Positions 10,578 to 22,859 are shown, numbered from the stretch's first letter. The stretch is 64,000 bases of DNA from Closterium sp. Naga37s-1 (GCA_947471745.1 CANJKZ010000924.1:496001-560000); one strand, 5' to 3'. The notes: a model not told the origin generated them from the sequence alone. Made by a program: numbers and translations.

Positions 10578-11545
10578 GATGGCGGCGCGCGCTCCGATGT
10601 TCCTAGGCTCGTGATTTAGACTGCAAAGAAAAAGAAGAAAAACTCTGTTCCTAAGCTCGTTTTGGTCTCGAAGAGGAAAACGTACGATCAGAACTGCACT
10701 ATTACGAGATGCACGCGTATCGAGGATAAGATGCGATGATCTCGTCGCAGTCTATCCTACGTGTGTTGTGACAAGACGGACGAACTAGACGTGCGAAAAA
10801 AAAAACTGTTTTCCCTTAGCAATGTGTACCAGCCGAATTTCGCTAGGGGATCGTTTCAACCAAATCGAATACCTTGGTTCGGTTTCGTGCTTTTCTCCGA
10901 TGGTGGTCTCGCACTCATTTCGCTACGGCGAAAAACGGCACCTCGCTAGCCGAACGGCTCTTGTTGGCGACAACGCGAATTATGATTCGAAACCTGATGA
11001 ACAGATTGCATGTACCTTGCGATGGATCAACCACAGTTACAGTTTCTGGCGAAAATAGCATCAGCAGCTCGCTCGTTCGGTCATTTCCCAGGTACACACA
11101 AAAGAGCTCACCTCGAGAATCCCCAAGGCTGACGATGGGGGAGATCGAGAAGGAAAGAAAGCATCTGCTTAGAACCTATCTCAACCACTGTTGATACTTA
11201 TTTGAGCGTTAGTAAACGCACAACACCTGATGAAGCCGCACTCCTTGACATTTGTGATCGTCACACTGGTCTCATCGGTACCCCCTGAGGACGAGCCCAG
11301 TTCTTCAAGATTGAAGCAGAGCAGTTCGCACTACACACAGCAGGTAGATGCTAGCTAGAATAGTAGCTCGAGGCATCAATCATCCACCGAGAACGTGTTT
11401 TCCGATAGTCGTCATATTTCGATTATCGAATCCGTACAGGCGAATTGTGACTTCACGGTTCGCGTCACTAGCCAGCCAAGCTTAGCGAGGGTCCGGCATA
11501 CACGAACAGGTCAACAAATTCTACGAATGCTACGGAAAGGAATTC
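10578..11545. promoter_or_regulatory. Shared upstream region of two divergent genes
   Basis: These 968 bases separate the ATG of the minus-strand CLASRP-like gene from the ATG of the plus-strand mTERF gene, so both promoters must lie here or in non-coding first exons. I see no clear TATA box whose position I can defend, no RNA gene and no open frame with recognisable content. A short duplicated segment with TTCCTA(A/G)GCTCGT occurs at about 10598 and 10647. Confidence 0.5.
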
Positions 11546-14500
11546 ATGAACGTTCACGCCGCCTCGCGTAGATCAGCCCGCCGTTGGATATGGCTAGTCC
11601 TACCTCATACGTCACGGCCATTTGTCGGTTCGATTCCCAGATTTACTACTTCTGAGGCATCTCAAACGCACCGAATCGCATCGCGATCTTATGTTCCTTT
11701 CTTGCCGAGCCTCGATCGGATCGGATCGAATCGAAACGAACCTGCGCGAAACCCGTCTTTTCAACTCCGAAACCCAGGCCGAAGCTTCGAGGCACCTCAA
11801 GAGACCTTTTCATCCCAAGTTCGAAGCTTCGCCGCATGGTCTGCCGCTGGTGCGTCTTCCAGGCCAGCAGACGCAGAAGCGACCGAGGCACAGACTGTTA
11901 TCTCTGGGTCAAAATCACTTCCCAGAAGCAAGCCTCTAGTAGCGGTGCAAGCGGACCTTAAAACGCGTACAGTGAAGGACGAGGAGAGGAGGGATGGGGG
12001 AGGAGGTCAGAGGAGCATCACGAAAGTGGAAGGGGGAGAAAAGGGAGGTGGGGATGAGAGGGTTGAGAGGGTAATAGCAGGGAATGCAGCGGGGAAGGGT
12101 GAGGGAGGCAAGAGGAAAAGCTACGGGAGGAAAGGCTGCAGGGAGGAGGAGGAGGAGGAGGAGGCAGTGGCAGTGATTGCTGGAGTGCTGAGGGAGAAAT
12201 TCGGGCCTCAAATTGTGAGAGGGGAGGAGGGGGAGTGGGAGACTGATATAGGAAGCAGTGGGGACAAATTGGTCATGGGAACAGTGAAAGAGGCGGCAGA
12301 AGAAGAGGGGGAAAATGAGGAGGAGGAAGAGGAGGAGGAAGGGGGTGTGGAAGGATTCGGGGAGGAAGCAGAAGCAGAAGCAGAAGCGAGTGAGGAGCTA
12401 AGTTGCAAAATACGCTTATAGCGTATATACGCGTATCGTATATACGCTAGCGTATATACGCTATACGCGGAAGGGAGCGATTTGGACATACGCTTTTTGG
12501 GGCAGGGAAAAAACTTTCCCGGGCAGGGAAAAAATCCGCCCGGGCTATTATACGGGGGGGGGGATCTAAGGGGTTATGTTTCAGAGGTAAGTTTTTCTCC
12601 ATACTAAGATAACCACCCTCGACTCGGCCCGAAATCGGGTTAAGATACAGAGTTCGTAGGCTATAGACTGCAATAGCGTTGCGCGAATCTGCTCTGCTTC
12701 GGGCTCGCAATCACAAGGCATGATTGCTAGAGTGTAGGAGGAGGCGTAGGAGAGATCCTGGACAGGGAAACCATCGCCAATGTTGGAATTCGTGCCCCAC
12801 ACCCATCGCCAATGTTGCCTCCAACCAATTCCCCCTCTCATCACCTATCTTCACCGCATTGCATCTATCTCATCCAACCAATTCGATATTTGAAATTTGT
12901 ACAGTCGTCACGTCACTTCCTTCCAGATCTACAAGACGTTGATCTAGGGAGAGTCTTTCCCCCTATACCTTCTGCGGGAAGAACCTTCGATCCGCGCGGA
13001 TCTGCGGGGAAGGGAAATTGCCGATCAGCGCGGAAATCGCCGTTCACTCTTGCACAAATCGCGGACGTGAATTTTGACGGTGGCAAAATGCTCGTCGCGC
13101 AATTCCGCATCTTTCCGTATATTCACATTTTTTTCGGACGGGCTGCCCCAAAAAAAATTGGCAAGCGTATAGCGTATTAGCTTGCGTTTAGCGTTTAGCG
13201 TGTAAACGCTAGCGTATATCCGCTAAACGCACACTGTCCTGAGCGTATTTTGCAACTTAGGTGAGGAGGACGCACCATTCACCACATCTCCTCCCACACC
13301 TCCTCCTCCACTGAACAGCCCGCGGGTCGTGTCTCCCTCCTCCCTCCTCTCCCTCTACCGCTTCTTCTCTTCCCACCTCGGCATCTCTTCCCCTTCCACT
13401 ATCGCTTCCCTCCTCGCCACTTACCCGCAACTCCTCCGCTCCAATCCCACCAATGACTTCCTGCCACGTGTCCGTCTCCTCCAATCGTACGGCATATCTC
13501 ATGCTGACCTCGTCCACATCACAGTGAGAGAACCAGCCTGGCTCCGAGTCTCCCTGCCACGGATTCAAAACACCCTTGAGTTTATCTTGGCTCAAGGCGT
13601 CCGCCGTAGCAAATTGGGCTCAGTGCTCCGACGTGGATGGGGCTTACTCTGCAGGGATGCACGTTCAACGAACCTGGATATTCTGGTGGAGAGAGCAGGG
13701 GTTCCTGTGGACAAGCTGGGTGGGATTATAGAGCAATGTCCGCCGATCTTGACTCGGAGCAAAGAGGCGGTGAATACTCGGCTCGACACGTTATCAGTTT
13801 TTTTCCAGTCGGGATCTGGAAGGGAGGCAGAAGCGGATAGCTCCAACACAGGCCACTTGAAGCAGCGACTAGATGAGCCGCATTTGGACAGGAGCCACCT
13901 ATGTAGGGTTATTGTGAGTTTTCCAAATATCCTCTGTTCTTCGTCCCACCGCATTGTAGAGAATATCAGCATTACTCGTTGGTTCTGCAACTATCGACGG
14001 AGAACCTGCAAGGCAAGCTGGCGGTGTTGGTTGATTTGATTGGCCGAGAGAATGCTGTGCGGGCGGTCGCACAATTTCCTTTGCTAATCGCGTCTAGTGA
14101 AGATGTCATAAAGGAAAGCTTTAAAGAGCTTGTGCGAGAAGTGGAGGAGGCATTTGAGGGCAGTGGAAAAGCAGGAAATGGGATGCAAAGGTTGGGGGAC
14201 GATGAGAGAGGTAATTGCTTGGTAGGGGAAAATGAGTATCGAGCACCAAATGCCAAGAGATGCAGGGCTCGTCGGTTGGTGGTGGATTTGGTTGTGAGGT
14301 ACCCGTCGTCCATCTATTACAGTTGGAAAACGAACCTGAAGCCCAAGCTGGAGTACTTAAAACGGGACATGGGGCTCTCTATAATGGAGGTGCTTGCCTT
14401 TCCTCTCCTTCTTGGGTACAGTTTGGACCGGCGAATCAGACCGCGGCATGTGGCACTTGTGCGAATGGGCTATGCGGTTGTGGCTTACGAGATGGTTTAT

Positions 14501-14857
14501 CGGACGAGTATTGAAGGTGGGAGGGATGTTTCGATTGAAGCTGCGAAACAGAGGAGCAAGCGGGGTTCTGTTTCCTCGATTTCTGACGAAGTGAAGGGAG
14601 TAGAGGGGAATGTTTGGGGAGCGGAAAGCAGAAAGAGCGAAAGAACGGGTGACAGGCAAGAGCTGCAGTGCGGTTTGAAGGATGGTGTTAGTGAACAGCT
14701 GCTTGAGGAATGCCGAGGCAATCACGAGCCAGGGGGAAGAGCTACTACAGAGCAGCAGCTTCTGAATTTGGAGGCGTCAAAGAAGATCGTATGCTTGCGG
14801 CAGTTTCTCCAATGTTCAGACAAGAAGTTTGAGAAGAAGTTTGGAGTCCAACTGTAG
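11546..14857 (+). CDS. mTERF-family organellar nucleic-acid-binding protein
   Basis: mTERF proteins act in chloroplasts or mitochondria on transcription, splicing or ribosome assembly. The start at 11546 gives an Arg/Ser-rich N-terminus with no acidic residues for over 30 positions, as in a transit peptide. A long acidic, low-complexity stretch follows, and then from about 13329 eight mTERF helical repeats with their Pro signature, for example YPQLLRSNP, QCPPILTRS, FPLLIASS, YPSSIYYS and FPLLLGYSLDRRIRPR. The element at 12398-13260 interrupts the coding sequence; removing it with one target copy restores the frame exactly (12397 to 13269). A second frame change near 13914-13969 fits a 56-base intron (GTGAGT..TATCAG). 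The stop is at 14857. Which mTERF subfamily this is cannot be told from the sequence. Confidence 0.85.
12398..13260. mobile_element. hAT-like non-autonomous DNA element, possible introner
   Basis: The 863-bp insert has perfect 19-bp terminal inverted repeats (CTAAGTTGCAAAATACGCT) and a perfect 8-bp target duplication GTGAGGAG at 12390-12397 and 13261-13268. The ends carry many palindromic GCGTATATACGC-like subterminal motifs, as hAT transposases need. No transposase frame is present. The left target copy starts GTGAGG, a good 5' splice site, and the element ends ..CAACTTAG, a 3' splice site. An intron of 12390-13260 would therefore restore the pre-insertion coding sequence exactly. Superfamily assignment rests on the 8-bp duplication and is tentative. 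Confidence 0.9.
13914..13969 (+). other. Candidate 56-base intron in the mTERF gene
   Basis: A GTGAGT donor and TATCAG acceptor 56 bases apart join the two mTERF frames and give HYSLVLQLSTENLQGKL, a good mTERF repeat. The excluded bases also read like a repeat start (VSFPNILCSS), so a one-base frameshift is the alternative. Confidence 0.5.
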
Positions 14858-15129
14858 GGCTGGTGGTGGTGATAGGCTTCTGAGGCTTTTAATGTGTGAT
14901 AGTGTACAATCTTATGGGGATGGGGAGAGGGGAGTGTTAGCAGGGAGAAACGATAGCTGGTGGAAGGCGGTTGTGGCAGGGGCGGTAGGGGGTCCTGTTC
15001 TATGGGCTCTGCTGTTCTATGGGCTCTGCTGTTCTCTCTAGTTTCTCTTGAAACAGGTGCTGGAGGGGAGGGGTATTAGCAGAACTAGCAGCAGCGGCAG
15101 GAGCAGCAGGAGGAGGCGGAGGGGATAGT

Positions 15130-15877
15130 GTGAGTGCCACAGCCTTGTTGCTGGGCCTCATGGGACCGGAGGGGGCGTGGCTGCTACAGCTGCCTCTGCT
15201 ACAGCTGTCACTGCTACAGCTGCCACTGCTACAGCTGCCTCTGCTACAGCTGCCTCTGCTACAGATTTTGCGGCCCTCCCCCTGGTGGACCTGCTACAGC
15301 TGTTCCTGTGGGTGGCGGTGTCGCAGGCTGTAGCAGAGGAGCTGCTGTTCACGGCCCTGCAAGGGAGGCTCGGCAGGTGAGAGGCAGGCTAGTGGGAGGC
15401 TCGGAAGGGAGGTTTGGCAAGGCCGCGCCTCCACCTGCTGCCTTTTTTCTGGGTTTGGTCATTTCCACACGTCCCCATGCACACACTCTTTCCCAGCAAT
15501 CCAGTTCCACTTTCTTGTTCTTTCTTACCCTTGCCTGTCATGATACATCTCAGCCTGTCATGGTACATCTCAGCCTGTCATGGTACATCACAGAACTGAA
15601 GTCAATAAGTCAACGCAAATCAAGCTAGTCAACTCAAGTCTTGTTAACTCAAGTATTGTTCGACGCTGTCATGCTCTCTGCTGCCCTCTCCGCCCTCTTC
15701 CACCTCTCCCTGTCGCTCCTATTACCCAACATGGCCCTTGGGATTGCCGCCGGCCTGATCATCGTCTACTCCAATAACGTGCTGCCAGCTGTCACCCTGC
15801 ATACCGCTTACAATGCATCTGCCTTTCTATGCACTCATGGCAATGGCTGCTGCTTCTGTTTAGCAAGGAAGAGCTAG
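15130..15877 (+). CDS. CPBP-family (CAAX-type) intramembrane protease, C-terminal part
   Basis: The CPBP family are membrane metalloproteases or their relatives; in plants several are chloroplast proteins. One exon (about 15130-15374) carries the first motif, AVAEELLFTALQGRL, with the paired glutamates after a hydrophobic segment. A second exon (about 15650-15877) carries SALFHLSLSLL with the second-motif histidine, the membrane stretch GIAAGLIIVYSNNVLP, and HTAYNASAFL with the third-motif His and Asn. The residue usually Arg three places after the EE pair is not Arg here, so activity is uncertain. The N-terminal exons are not resolved. A hydrophobic segment at 14960-15040 (WWKAVVAGAVGGPVLWALLF) may be an earlier membrane helix, followed by a 17-base tandem duplication that shifts frame. 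The exon 1 donor near 15374 and the second acceptor are uncertain. Confidence 0.7.
15178..15265 (+). repeat. 15-bp coding minisatellite in the CPBP-like gene
   Basis: About six copies of TGCTACAGCTGCCTC sit upstream of the protease motif. In the coding frame they give an Ala/Thr/Ser run. Each copy contains CTACAG, a possible splice acceptor. Confidence 0.8.
15533..15655 (+). repeat. Repeated acceptor-like units before the last CPBP exon
   Basis: A 20-base unit CCTGTCATGGTACATCTCAG occurs three times in the intron, followed by three or four GTCAACTCAAG-like units, all ending in AG just before the exon. Any of them could serve as the 3' splice site. Confidence 0.75.
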
Positions 15878-16341
15878 CCTTTTCGTCGATGTCTTTCGAT
15901 ATGTTTCGGTCAGAGCACATTGCACAGAAATATATGTGCCGGACCACATCAACCACTCTCTTCAGAAATCGCCATTGCATCAACCACTGGAAAACACAAG
16001 ACATGACATGGCAACCTACAGCAGCAAGGTTACTTACTGCTTGTGGGGGCATACGGTATTAGGCACCTTAGGAGTAGTAATCTTTGAAAAACGCGTGACG
16101 AACTATGGCAGCAGGTTTACTGCTTGTGGCGGCATATGAGGCGCCTTAGAAGTAATCCCTGAGAACTGCATGAGGAACTACAGCAGCAAGGCTACTAGTG
16201 CAAGGTATGCGGTGCAGCTGCTGTGTCCCGTGCCCAAGAGGGAGCAAGTGAGGCTGTGCATGCGGCTACACATTGTCAATCACAACGCCCCGAGAGGCCA
16301 GTCAACCAGTCCGTGCAGATCAAAGTGCAACATGAAGGCTA
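15878..16341. repeat. Tail-to-tail spacer with copies of the ZFYVE26-like terminal exon
   Basis: The spacer between the convergent CPBP-like and ZFYVE26-like genes holds a copy (about 16208-16310) of the last coding bases of the latter (16365-16470), sharing a long CACATTGTCAATCACAACGC core. It also holds two or three copies of a GCAGCAAGGTTTACTGCTTG unit (about 16019, 16104 and 16185). I see no gene in it. Confidence 0.7.
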
Positions 16342-19300
16342 CTAGCGCAGGGAATGTGATGGTTGTGCCCCGTGCCCAAGGGGCCAAGCATGAGTGTGAG
16401 GGAGCAAGTGCGGCTGTGTGTGCGGCTCCACATTGTCAATCACAACGCCCCGAGCCGCCAGCCACTCCCGGCAGTGCTCCCGAACCTTGGGTGCGTTCCG
16501 AGCCTCGTGCATGATGAAAATCACATCATTGATGCGACTCTGTAGCGGGTACACCGGCCCAAACCCACCCCCACCGCTGCTGCTGCCGCCGCCACCAGTG
16601 CTGCTGCTGCTGCCGCTGGTGCAGACAGTAGCAGCCACGCCTCCCTGGCCGCCTTGAGGCTGGAAGTGCCCCGTGGCGATCTGAAAGGCCAGGCGGAGCC
16701 TGCGACATGCCACGTTGAAGAGCACCTTCCTGGAAGGTGCGGGGGATTGGGGGAATACCAGGGAAGGCATGCAAGCATGGTGTGCAGTCAGTACCGGTGG
16801 CCACGCCCCCCTGGATGGTTCGAGACTGGAAGTGCCCCGTGGCGATCTGAAAGGCCAGGCGCAGCCTGCGACACACCACGTTGAAGAGCACCTTCCTGGA
16901 AGGTGGGGTTTGAAGAGGCATGAGCAGGTGGGTTACAGGAGTAAGCTCAAACCTAGTTATGCTAACAGACTCACTTCAGGAAAAAGGCTAACCGGTACTT
17001 TACTAAGTGACTTAATTGTGCATGTAGATGACATCATGGACAAAAAAAAAAAAAGAATTTAACTAACAGACATACTTATGCTCGTCTGACAGCATGTGGA
17101 TGAGTCGGTCGATCTGCTCCTTGGGCAGCTTCACAGATCGGGACATGTCTTGCCGCCCGGTGAAGGTCAGGGAGAGATTTGAGAGCTTGACGGCGGTGTG
17201 GGTGTAGACCATCACTGCTGCTCCAATCACCTGTGGACACGTGTGCATTTGATGGGAGGAGGGGCAAATCGACAGAGGAGGATCAGGCTTGAGAGCGAGA
17301 TTCGGGAACAAGTTTGAGAAGTGAGGCTCGGCAGTGCGGTTCGGAAGTTTCGGAAACACATACAAACCCACCCTGCACAGGAGGTCCGTACTTGTTTTGT
17401 TTCCATCCACCCTCAGAGAGAGTAGTACTACATAAAATCGGGCGTCAACTCATGCATGTCAGCAGGCCACCGCATGCACTAGATGATAAAAACCATGCGA
17501 AATCCAGATGATGAGCTGCTAGCGAGTTGGCCTCCAGACCAGATTTACACTTCAAATTACTACAGACAGACTGCGTTTCTCACCTCATCCATATCCGCTG
17601 GTGGCAGGCAGCAGCACCTCATCATCTGCCCTCAACTCCGCGTGCTGTTTAAAGGGCTGGTCGTGGATCGTGTCTCACCTCATCCATGTCAGCGGGCGGC
17701 AGCATGTACTTGATTCGATCCATGAGCCCTTCAAACAGCACGCGGTGCTGCTGCTTCTCCGCCAGCGAGGCTGCCACGCTGGCGTAGATCTGCACGGCTG
17801 GCAGGTGCAGGAAGTTTATCACCTCCAGTGCCAGGTCAAACTCGCGCTCCACGAGAAATTCGGTCACTTCCACACGGCGCCTGTTAGTGGGGAAGAAGGG
17901 GGGGCGAGCGACACAGAGAAATCAGCAGGTGCACGGCTGGCAGGTGCAGGAAGTCAATCACCTCGAGTTGAGCACCAGGTCAAATTCCCGTTGCACCAGG
18001 AACTCTGTCACTTCCACACGCCGACTGTCAGTGTGTGTGGGGAGAGAAAGGCAAAAAGGGCAAAGGAATATTGCTTGCACATCAGCTGGCGGACAGATCT
18101 GCACAGCTGGCAGGTGCAGAGCGCCAAATCAATTTCCCGTTCCACCAGAAACTCTGTCGCTTCTACTCGCCGCCTGTCAGTGGGGGAGGAGAATGGCAAA
18201 ATGGGGAAAGGAAAGGAATGTTGCACATCAGATCAGGTGGTGGATAAATCTGCACTGCTGGCAGGTGCAGTGCAGGAAGTGGAAGTTGATCACCTCTAGT
18301 GCCAGCCTGCCAGGTTGCACTCTCGCTTCACTAGGAATTCTGTCACTCACCTCCACACGCTGCCTGTCAGTCAATGGGAGGGTGACAAGGGGGGATATAG
18401 CACATCAGCTGGAAACCAGATCTGCACAGCTGGTAGGTGCAGGAAGTTGATCACCTCCAGCGCCAGGTCAAACTCTCTCTCCACCAGAAACTCTGTCACT
18501 TCCACACGGCGCCTGTCAGCGGGGGGTAGGGAGAGTGGCATCATGAGGAATGTGCAGGAAGGAAGTTGATCACCTCCAGCGCCATGTCAAACTCGTGCTC
18601 CACTAGGAATTGTCACCTCCACACGGCTCCTGTCGGTGGAAGAGGGGGAGGGGGGAAGGAAAAAAGGGAAGGCGGCGGGGTGAGGAAATATGGTGAATAG
18701 ATCTGCACGGCTGTGCAGAAAGTTGATCACCTCCAGCACCAGGTCAAATCAAACTCTCGCTCCACTAGGAACTCTGTCACTTCCACACGGTGCCTACTGG
18801 TGGGGGAGAAGGAGAGAAAAGAAAATCAGGGTCATAATGAGCCAGTGAGTCTGCTGCACAGGTGCAGTGAATGCACACAGCACAGGTGAAGGGATTCGAT
18901 AACCTCTAGCGCCAGATCAAACTCGCGCTCCACTGGCGTGTGGCGCTCCACCAAAGACTCTGTCATTTCATTTCCACTCGATCCACTGGCTCACGCACTC
19001 TTCAATCTCACACCCCATCTAACACAATCACCCGCCACCAACTCACGTGCTGGTCCTGCCATCACTGGGGGCCCCAAACAGAGCCTCTTCCTGGCAGGCA
19101 GGCACCAGAGGCACCACGCCGCTGCCCCTCGCGCTTGTTCGCGCGCACACACGCACACAAAACACACACACATACACTCTCTCAAACAGCCATTCACTTG
19201 CTCGTCCTGCCATCGCCGGGAGCACCGAACAGCGCCACACTCCACGGCGCCTTCCGGACTCAAAGATATTACACCATCTCTCTCCTCTCTAACCCCACCT

Positions 19301-22300
19301 CACACTCTCAACCTCCACCCACTCACTTGCTCGTCCTGCCATCGCTGGGAGCACCAAACAGAGCCACGCTCCAAGGGGCCTTCCTGGCAGCCCCCACGAG
19401 AGGCACGCCGCTGCTGTCCCTGCCACTGCACGCCCCCACCACCCGCACCACCTCCACCTGCAGCTCTGCCAGCCGCTGCAGCCTCAGCAGATCTTCATCT
19501 GAGATCTTTGCTGTCGCCGACCGCTGCTTGGCAATCAGCGCCACGCTGGTGGTAGTGCTGCTGCTGTTGCTGCTGCCGCCACTGCTGCTGGTACCGGCTC
19601 CAGATATACCTGCTCCTCCTCCTGCAGATGCGCCTGCACCAGTACCACCTGCACCAGCAGCGCCAGCACCGGCAGCAGCAGCACCCGCAGCAGCAGCACC
19701 CGCAGCAGCAGCACCCGCAGCAGCAGCAGCAGCGGAGGAAGAGGAGGCGGCAGAGATGGCAAGTCTCTTGCCGGCTGCAGCAAGAGGGCCGATCGATGCT
19801 GCCAGGTCTGCTGCTGCGTTCTGCCTGGCCTCCGTGCCCTTCTCAAAGAGCAGCTGAGGAGGGGCATGCGGGAAGGAAGGGTCACGCAGACACATAAAAG
19901 TGAATCTGGGCATGGCATGTAAATGTTGCGAAACCACCCACCCAGACACACAGACACCAAAAGTGAGACAGACGAAGGGCCAGCTCCAACCAGCTGAATC
20001 AAACCTGCGACCGGTTTCAGCTGGAACTGCCTTGGCCCACCCACCTGTGCCTGCTGCAGGTGTGTTGCTGCGGTGCGAAGATCGGGCGAGTAGAGGAAGA
20101 GCTGGATGCTGCACAGCCCTGCTGCCACGTAGTCCCTGGCTAGCAGCTGAGAGAAGAAGGGGGGGAGAGTGGAGTGGAGCGGAACGAGGAAGAACAGAAA
20201 GACTGGATTAGCCAGGGAGGTTTGGATGATGTTACATTGTCCTTCGCTACAAGCTGACGAAGAGAGGGAAAGGTAAAAGGGGCAATTGGTTCATCGGCCT
20301 AAAAGCAGAGAAGAGGCATTCTTCCTGTCTGCTACACGGTGTTGCTCCTTGGCCCATGTTTGAGATAGGTAAGAATACACAGCTCGGGCTAACTTGGTCT
20401 CACCACAAATAAAAGAGAAGGCTTTTTTTTTTCTTTTTCCTTTTTATCATTATTATTTATGTATTTCGAAGGTGGGGGATTGAAAGCAAGAGGAAGCGGC
20501 TGCGAAAAAGGGACGAGTGTTGCTTACAAGGAACGGGGAGAGGAAGAGAAAACAGAGAAAGGGACAAATGGGGCTCACGAGGAATCGGAAGAGGAAGTGG
20601 AAGTTCTTTTGAGATTCGAAGAATGTGCAGATGCGGGAAAGAGCCGCCAGGCACTTGACATTGCCACTCGCCCATGCTGCTGACGCTGGCAATGCTGCTG
20701 CTGTTGCAACAGACAGATCACCACCAGCAGCACCACCATTCGCTCCTCCTGCTCCTAGCGCCTCTGCCACCACTCTTTCCAGCTCCTCAAGTGCTCCGTA
20801 CGACACACACAGCGCGCACAGCTCTTCTACAGTAGCGTACTCTGACTTTAACGGATCCCAGTCTAATAACGAGGACAGGGTGGGGCGAGCCGGGCTGAGT
20901 GAAAAAGCGGGTGGTTGAGGGGCCAAGGGGTTTGAGAGAGTGGTGGTCGCGGTGGTGGTGGTGGTGCTGCTGCTGCCGTGCTCGGGTGTGGACGAGAGAG
21001 AGGGGGAGGAAGAGGAGGATGGACGGGGAGGAGGAGGTGGAGGGGGGAAGAAGAGGAGCCAGCAGGCAGAGCGGTAGCGGCCGTGTCTGAACATGAAGGG
21101 GAGGAGATCCCGAGGGGCATGCTGCAGGGGAGATGGGTGGGCAGGTGGATAGCGAGGGCAGACAAACAGAGTAAGTTGGGCAGGCATGAGCAAGCAAGGC
21201 AGGTGAGTACGAGTAATGGGAGAAAGCAACGAGGAGCGAACCGACTTCTGAGCGGACTCAAAAGGTATGAGCAAGGCAGACAGGTGAGAGTAATGGGAGA
21301 AAAAATCATGGAGTGAGGAGAGGAGTGAGATCATTTTGATAAGCCACTGTTCAAGACCTTGAAAGCAGGTAGCAAAATACATGCAACTTCCAGAAAAAAA
21401 GGATCAAAGCCGACTTGAGAGAAGTCTCTAAAGAGAATATTAGAGTTCTAAACAACCGTGCGCAACCGCTCTGTTGATTTTCTGAAATAAGCGATGAAAA
21501 AGCAAGAAACCACTCACTTTCTTGAGCAGCTGAGTGCACTCGTTGAACCTCTCATCATCCAAGTAAGAAAACGTCTCCCTCTCTTCATCCTCCACCACTG
21601 CAACTCCCTCTCCCTGCCCCTCCATTCGCTCCTCGTTCCCTTCTCCCTGCCCCTCCTCTTGCCTTCTGAACTCCCCTTCTCCCTGCCCTGACCAGGCCGG
21701 ACCCTGCGCCTCAAACGCTGACTGACGGGCATATGTTAATCGTTCTTGTCCTCCCCCCTTTCTCCCGTCGTCATAAGACAATGTAGCAGGAGGAGGCATG
21801 GATCCCAGGATCGGCGAAACACCCGCAGAAGTGGCAGCAGCAGGAGCGGGACCGGAAGGAGTGTTGTTAGTGGCACCGAATGCAGGTGCTGGGAGTGGTG
21901 CTAAGGAGGATGGGCGGGAGGAGGAGGAGGTGGAGGAGGAGGAGGGGCGGAGAGTGGGAGAGCTGAAGAGTGAGGAGGTGGAGGTGAGAGCACCCAGGTA
22001 TGACTCTGCTGTGAGGGAGTCTTGGAAAGAGTCGGCCACTGCCTTCTCTGTTTGGGATAGGCTGCAAAGTGAGGGGTGGGATGGGATGGGATGGGATGGA
22101 AGAGGTGGGCATGGGAGTGAAAGAAGGAAGACGATGGTATGAGACCGCTGGGAGTGCACCCAGGTAGGACTCTGCTCTGCTGTGAGGGAGTCCTGAAAGG
22201 AACCTGCCACTGCCTTTTCTGTTTGGGATAGGCTGAGAAGTGGGATGGAAGGAATGGACGAGGGAATGAAAAAGGGTAATGTGGTGGTGATCGGAGTGAG

Positions 22301-22859
22301 AGAAGGAAGATGCAGTATGAGATGGATGATGAGGCATCCATGTAGGACTCTGCTGTTGTGATGTGAGGCATTGATTTTATGATTCGCTACACAATTGTTT
22401 TCCTCCATCTCTCTATAAGACAGGTGCTGGTGAGAAATACAGAAAATAGATTGTATTACTGACCCAGATAAAGGTTAAAAAATGCAATGAGCCCCCAGCT
22501 GCATGGCAAGCACATAAAGTTACATGATAATACGTAACGTTATACGGCGATATGATAAGGTACTAAACCTGCAAAGAGATTCAAATAGTAAACCAATCAG
22601 GTGTCACTCCTATGTAATGCACACTTACAGCAGCTGAGTGCCGGGCACATCGGCAGGAATGCAGGTCTCAATGAATCGTACCACTTCCCGTGCCACCACT
22701 GCCATCCTCTCCCCTCCTCCCCCTCCTCCAACCACTCCTTCTCCCACTCCCACTCCTCCCGTTTTTCCCGCTCCTAGCACCGCTCCCTGTGAACTCGCAG
22801 CAGCTGCAGCAGAGGAAGAGGAGGTGGAGGAGGAGGAAACGCGCCTGCCAGACGTGCTT

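Noticed and set aside
12398-13260. Mutator-type element as the insert in the mTERF gene
   Set aside because: Mutator elements make 9-bp target duplications; here the ninth base does not match, while eight match perfectly.
16342-17880. A FYVE zinc finger in the ZFYVE26-like gene
   Set aside because: I looked for the R(R/K)HHCR-type motif and paired cysteines in the C-terminal exons and found none, in keeping with the plant form of the protein.
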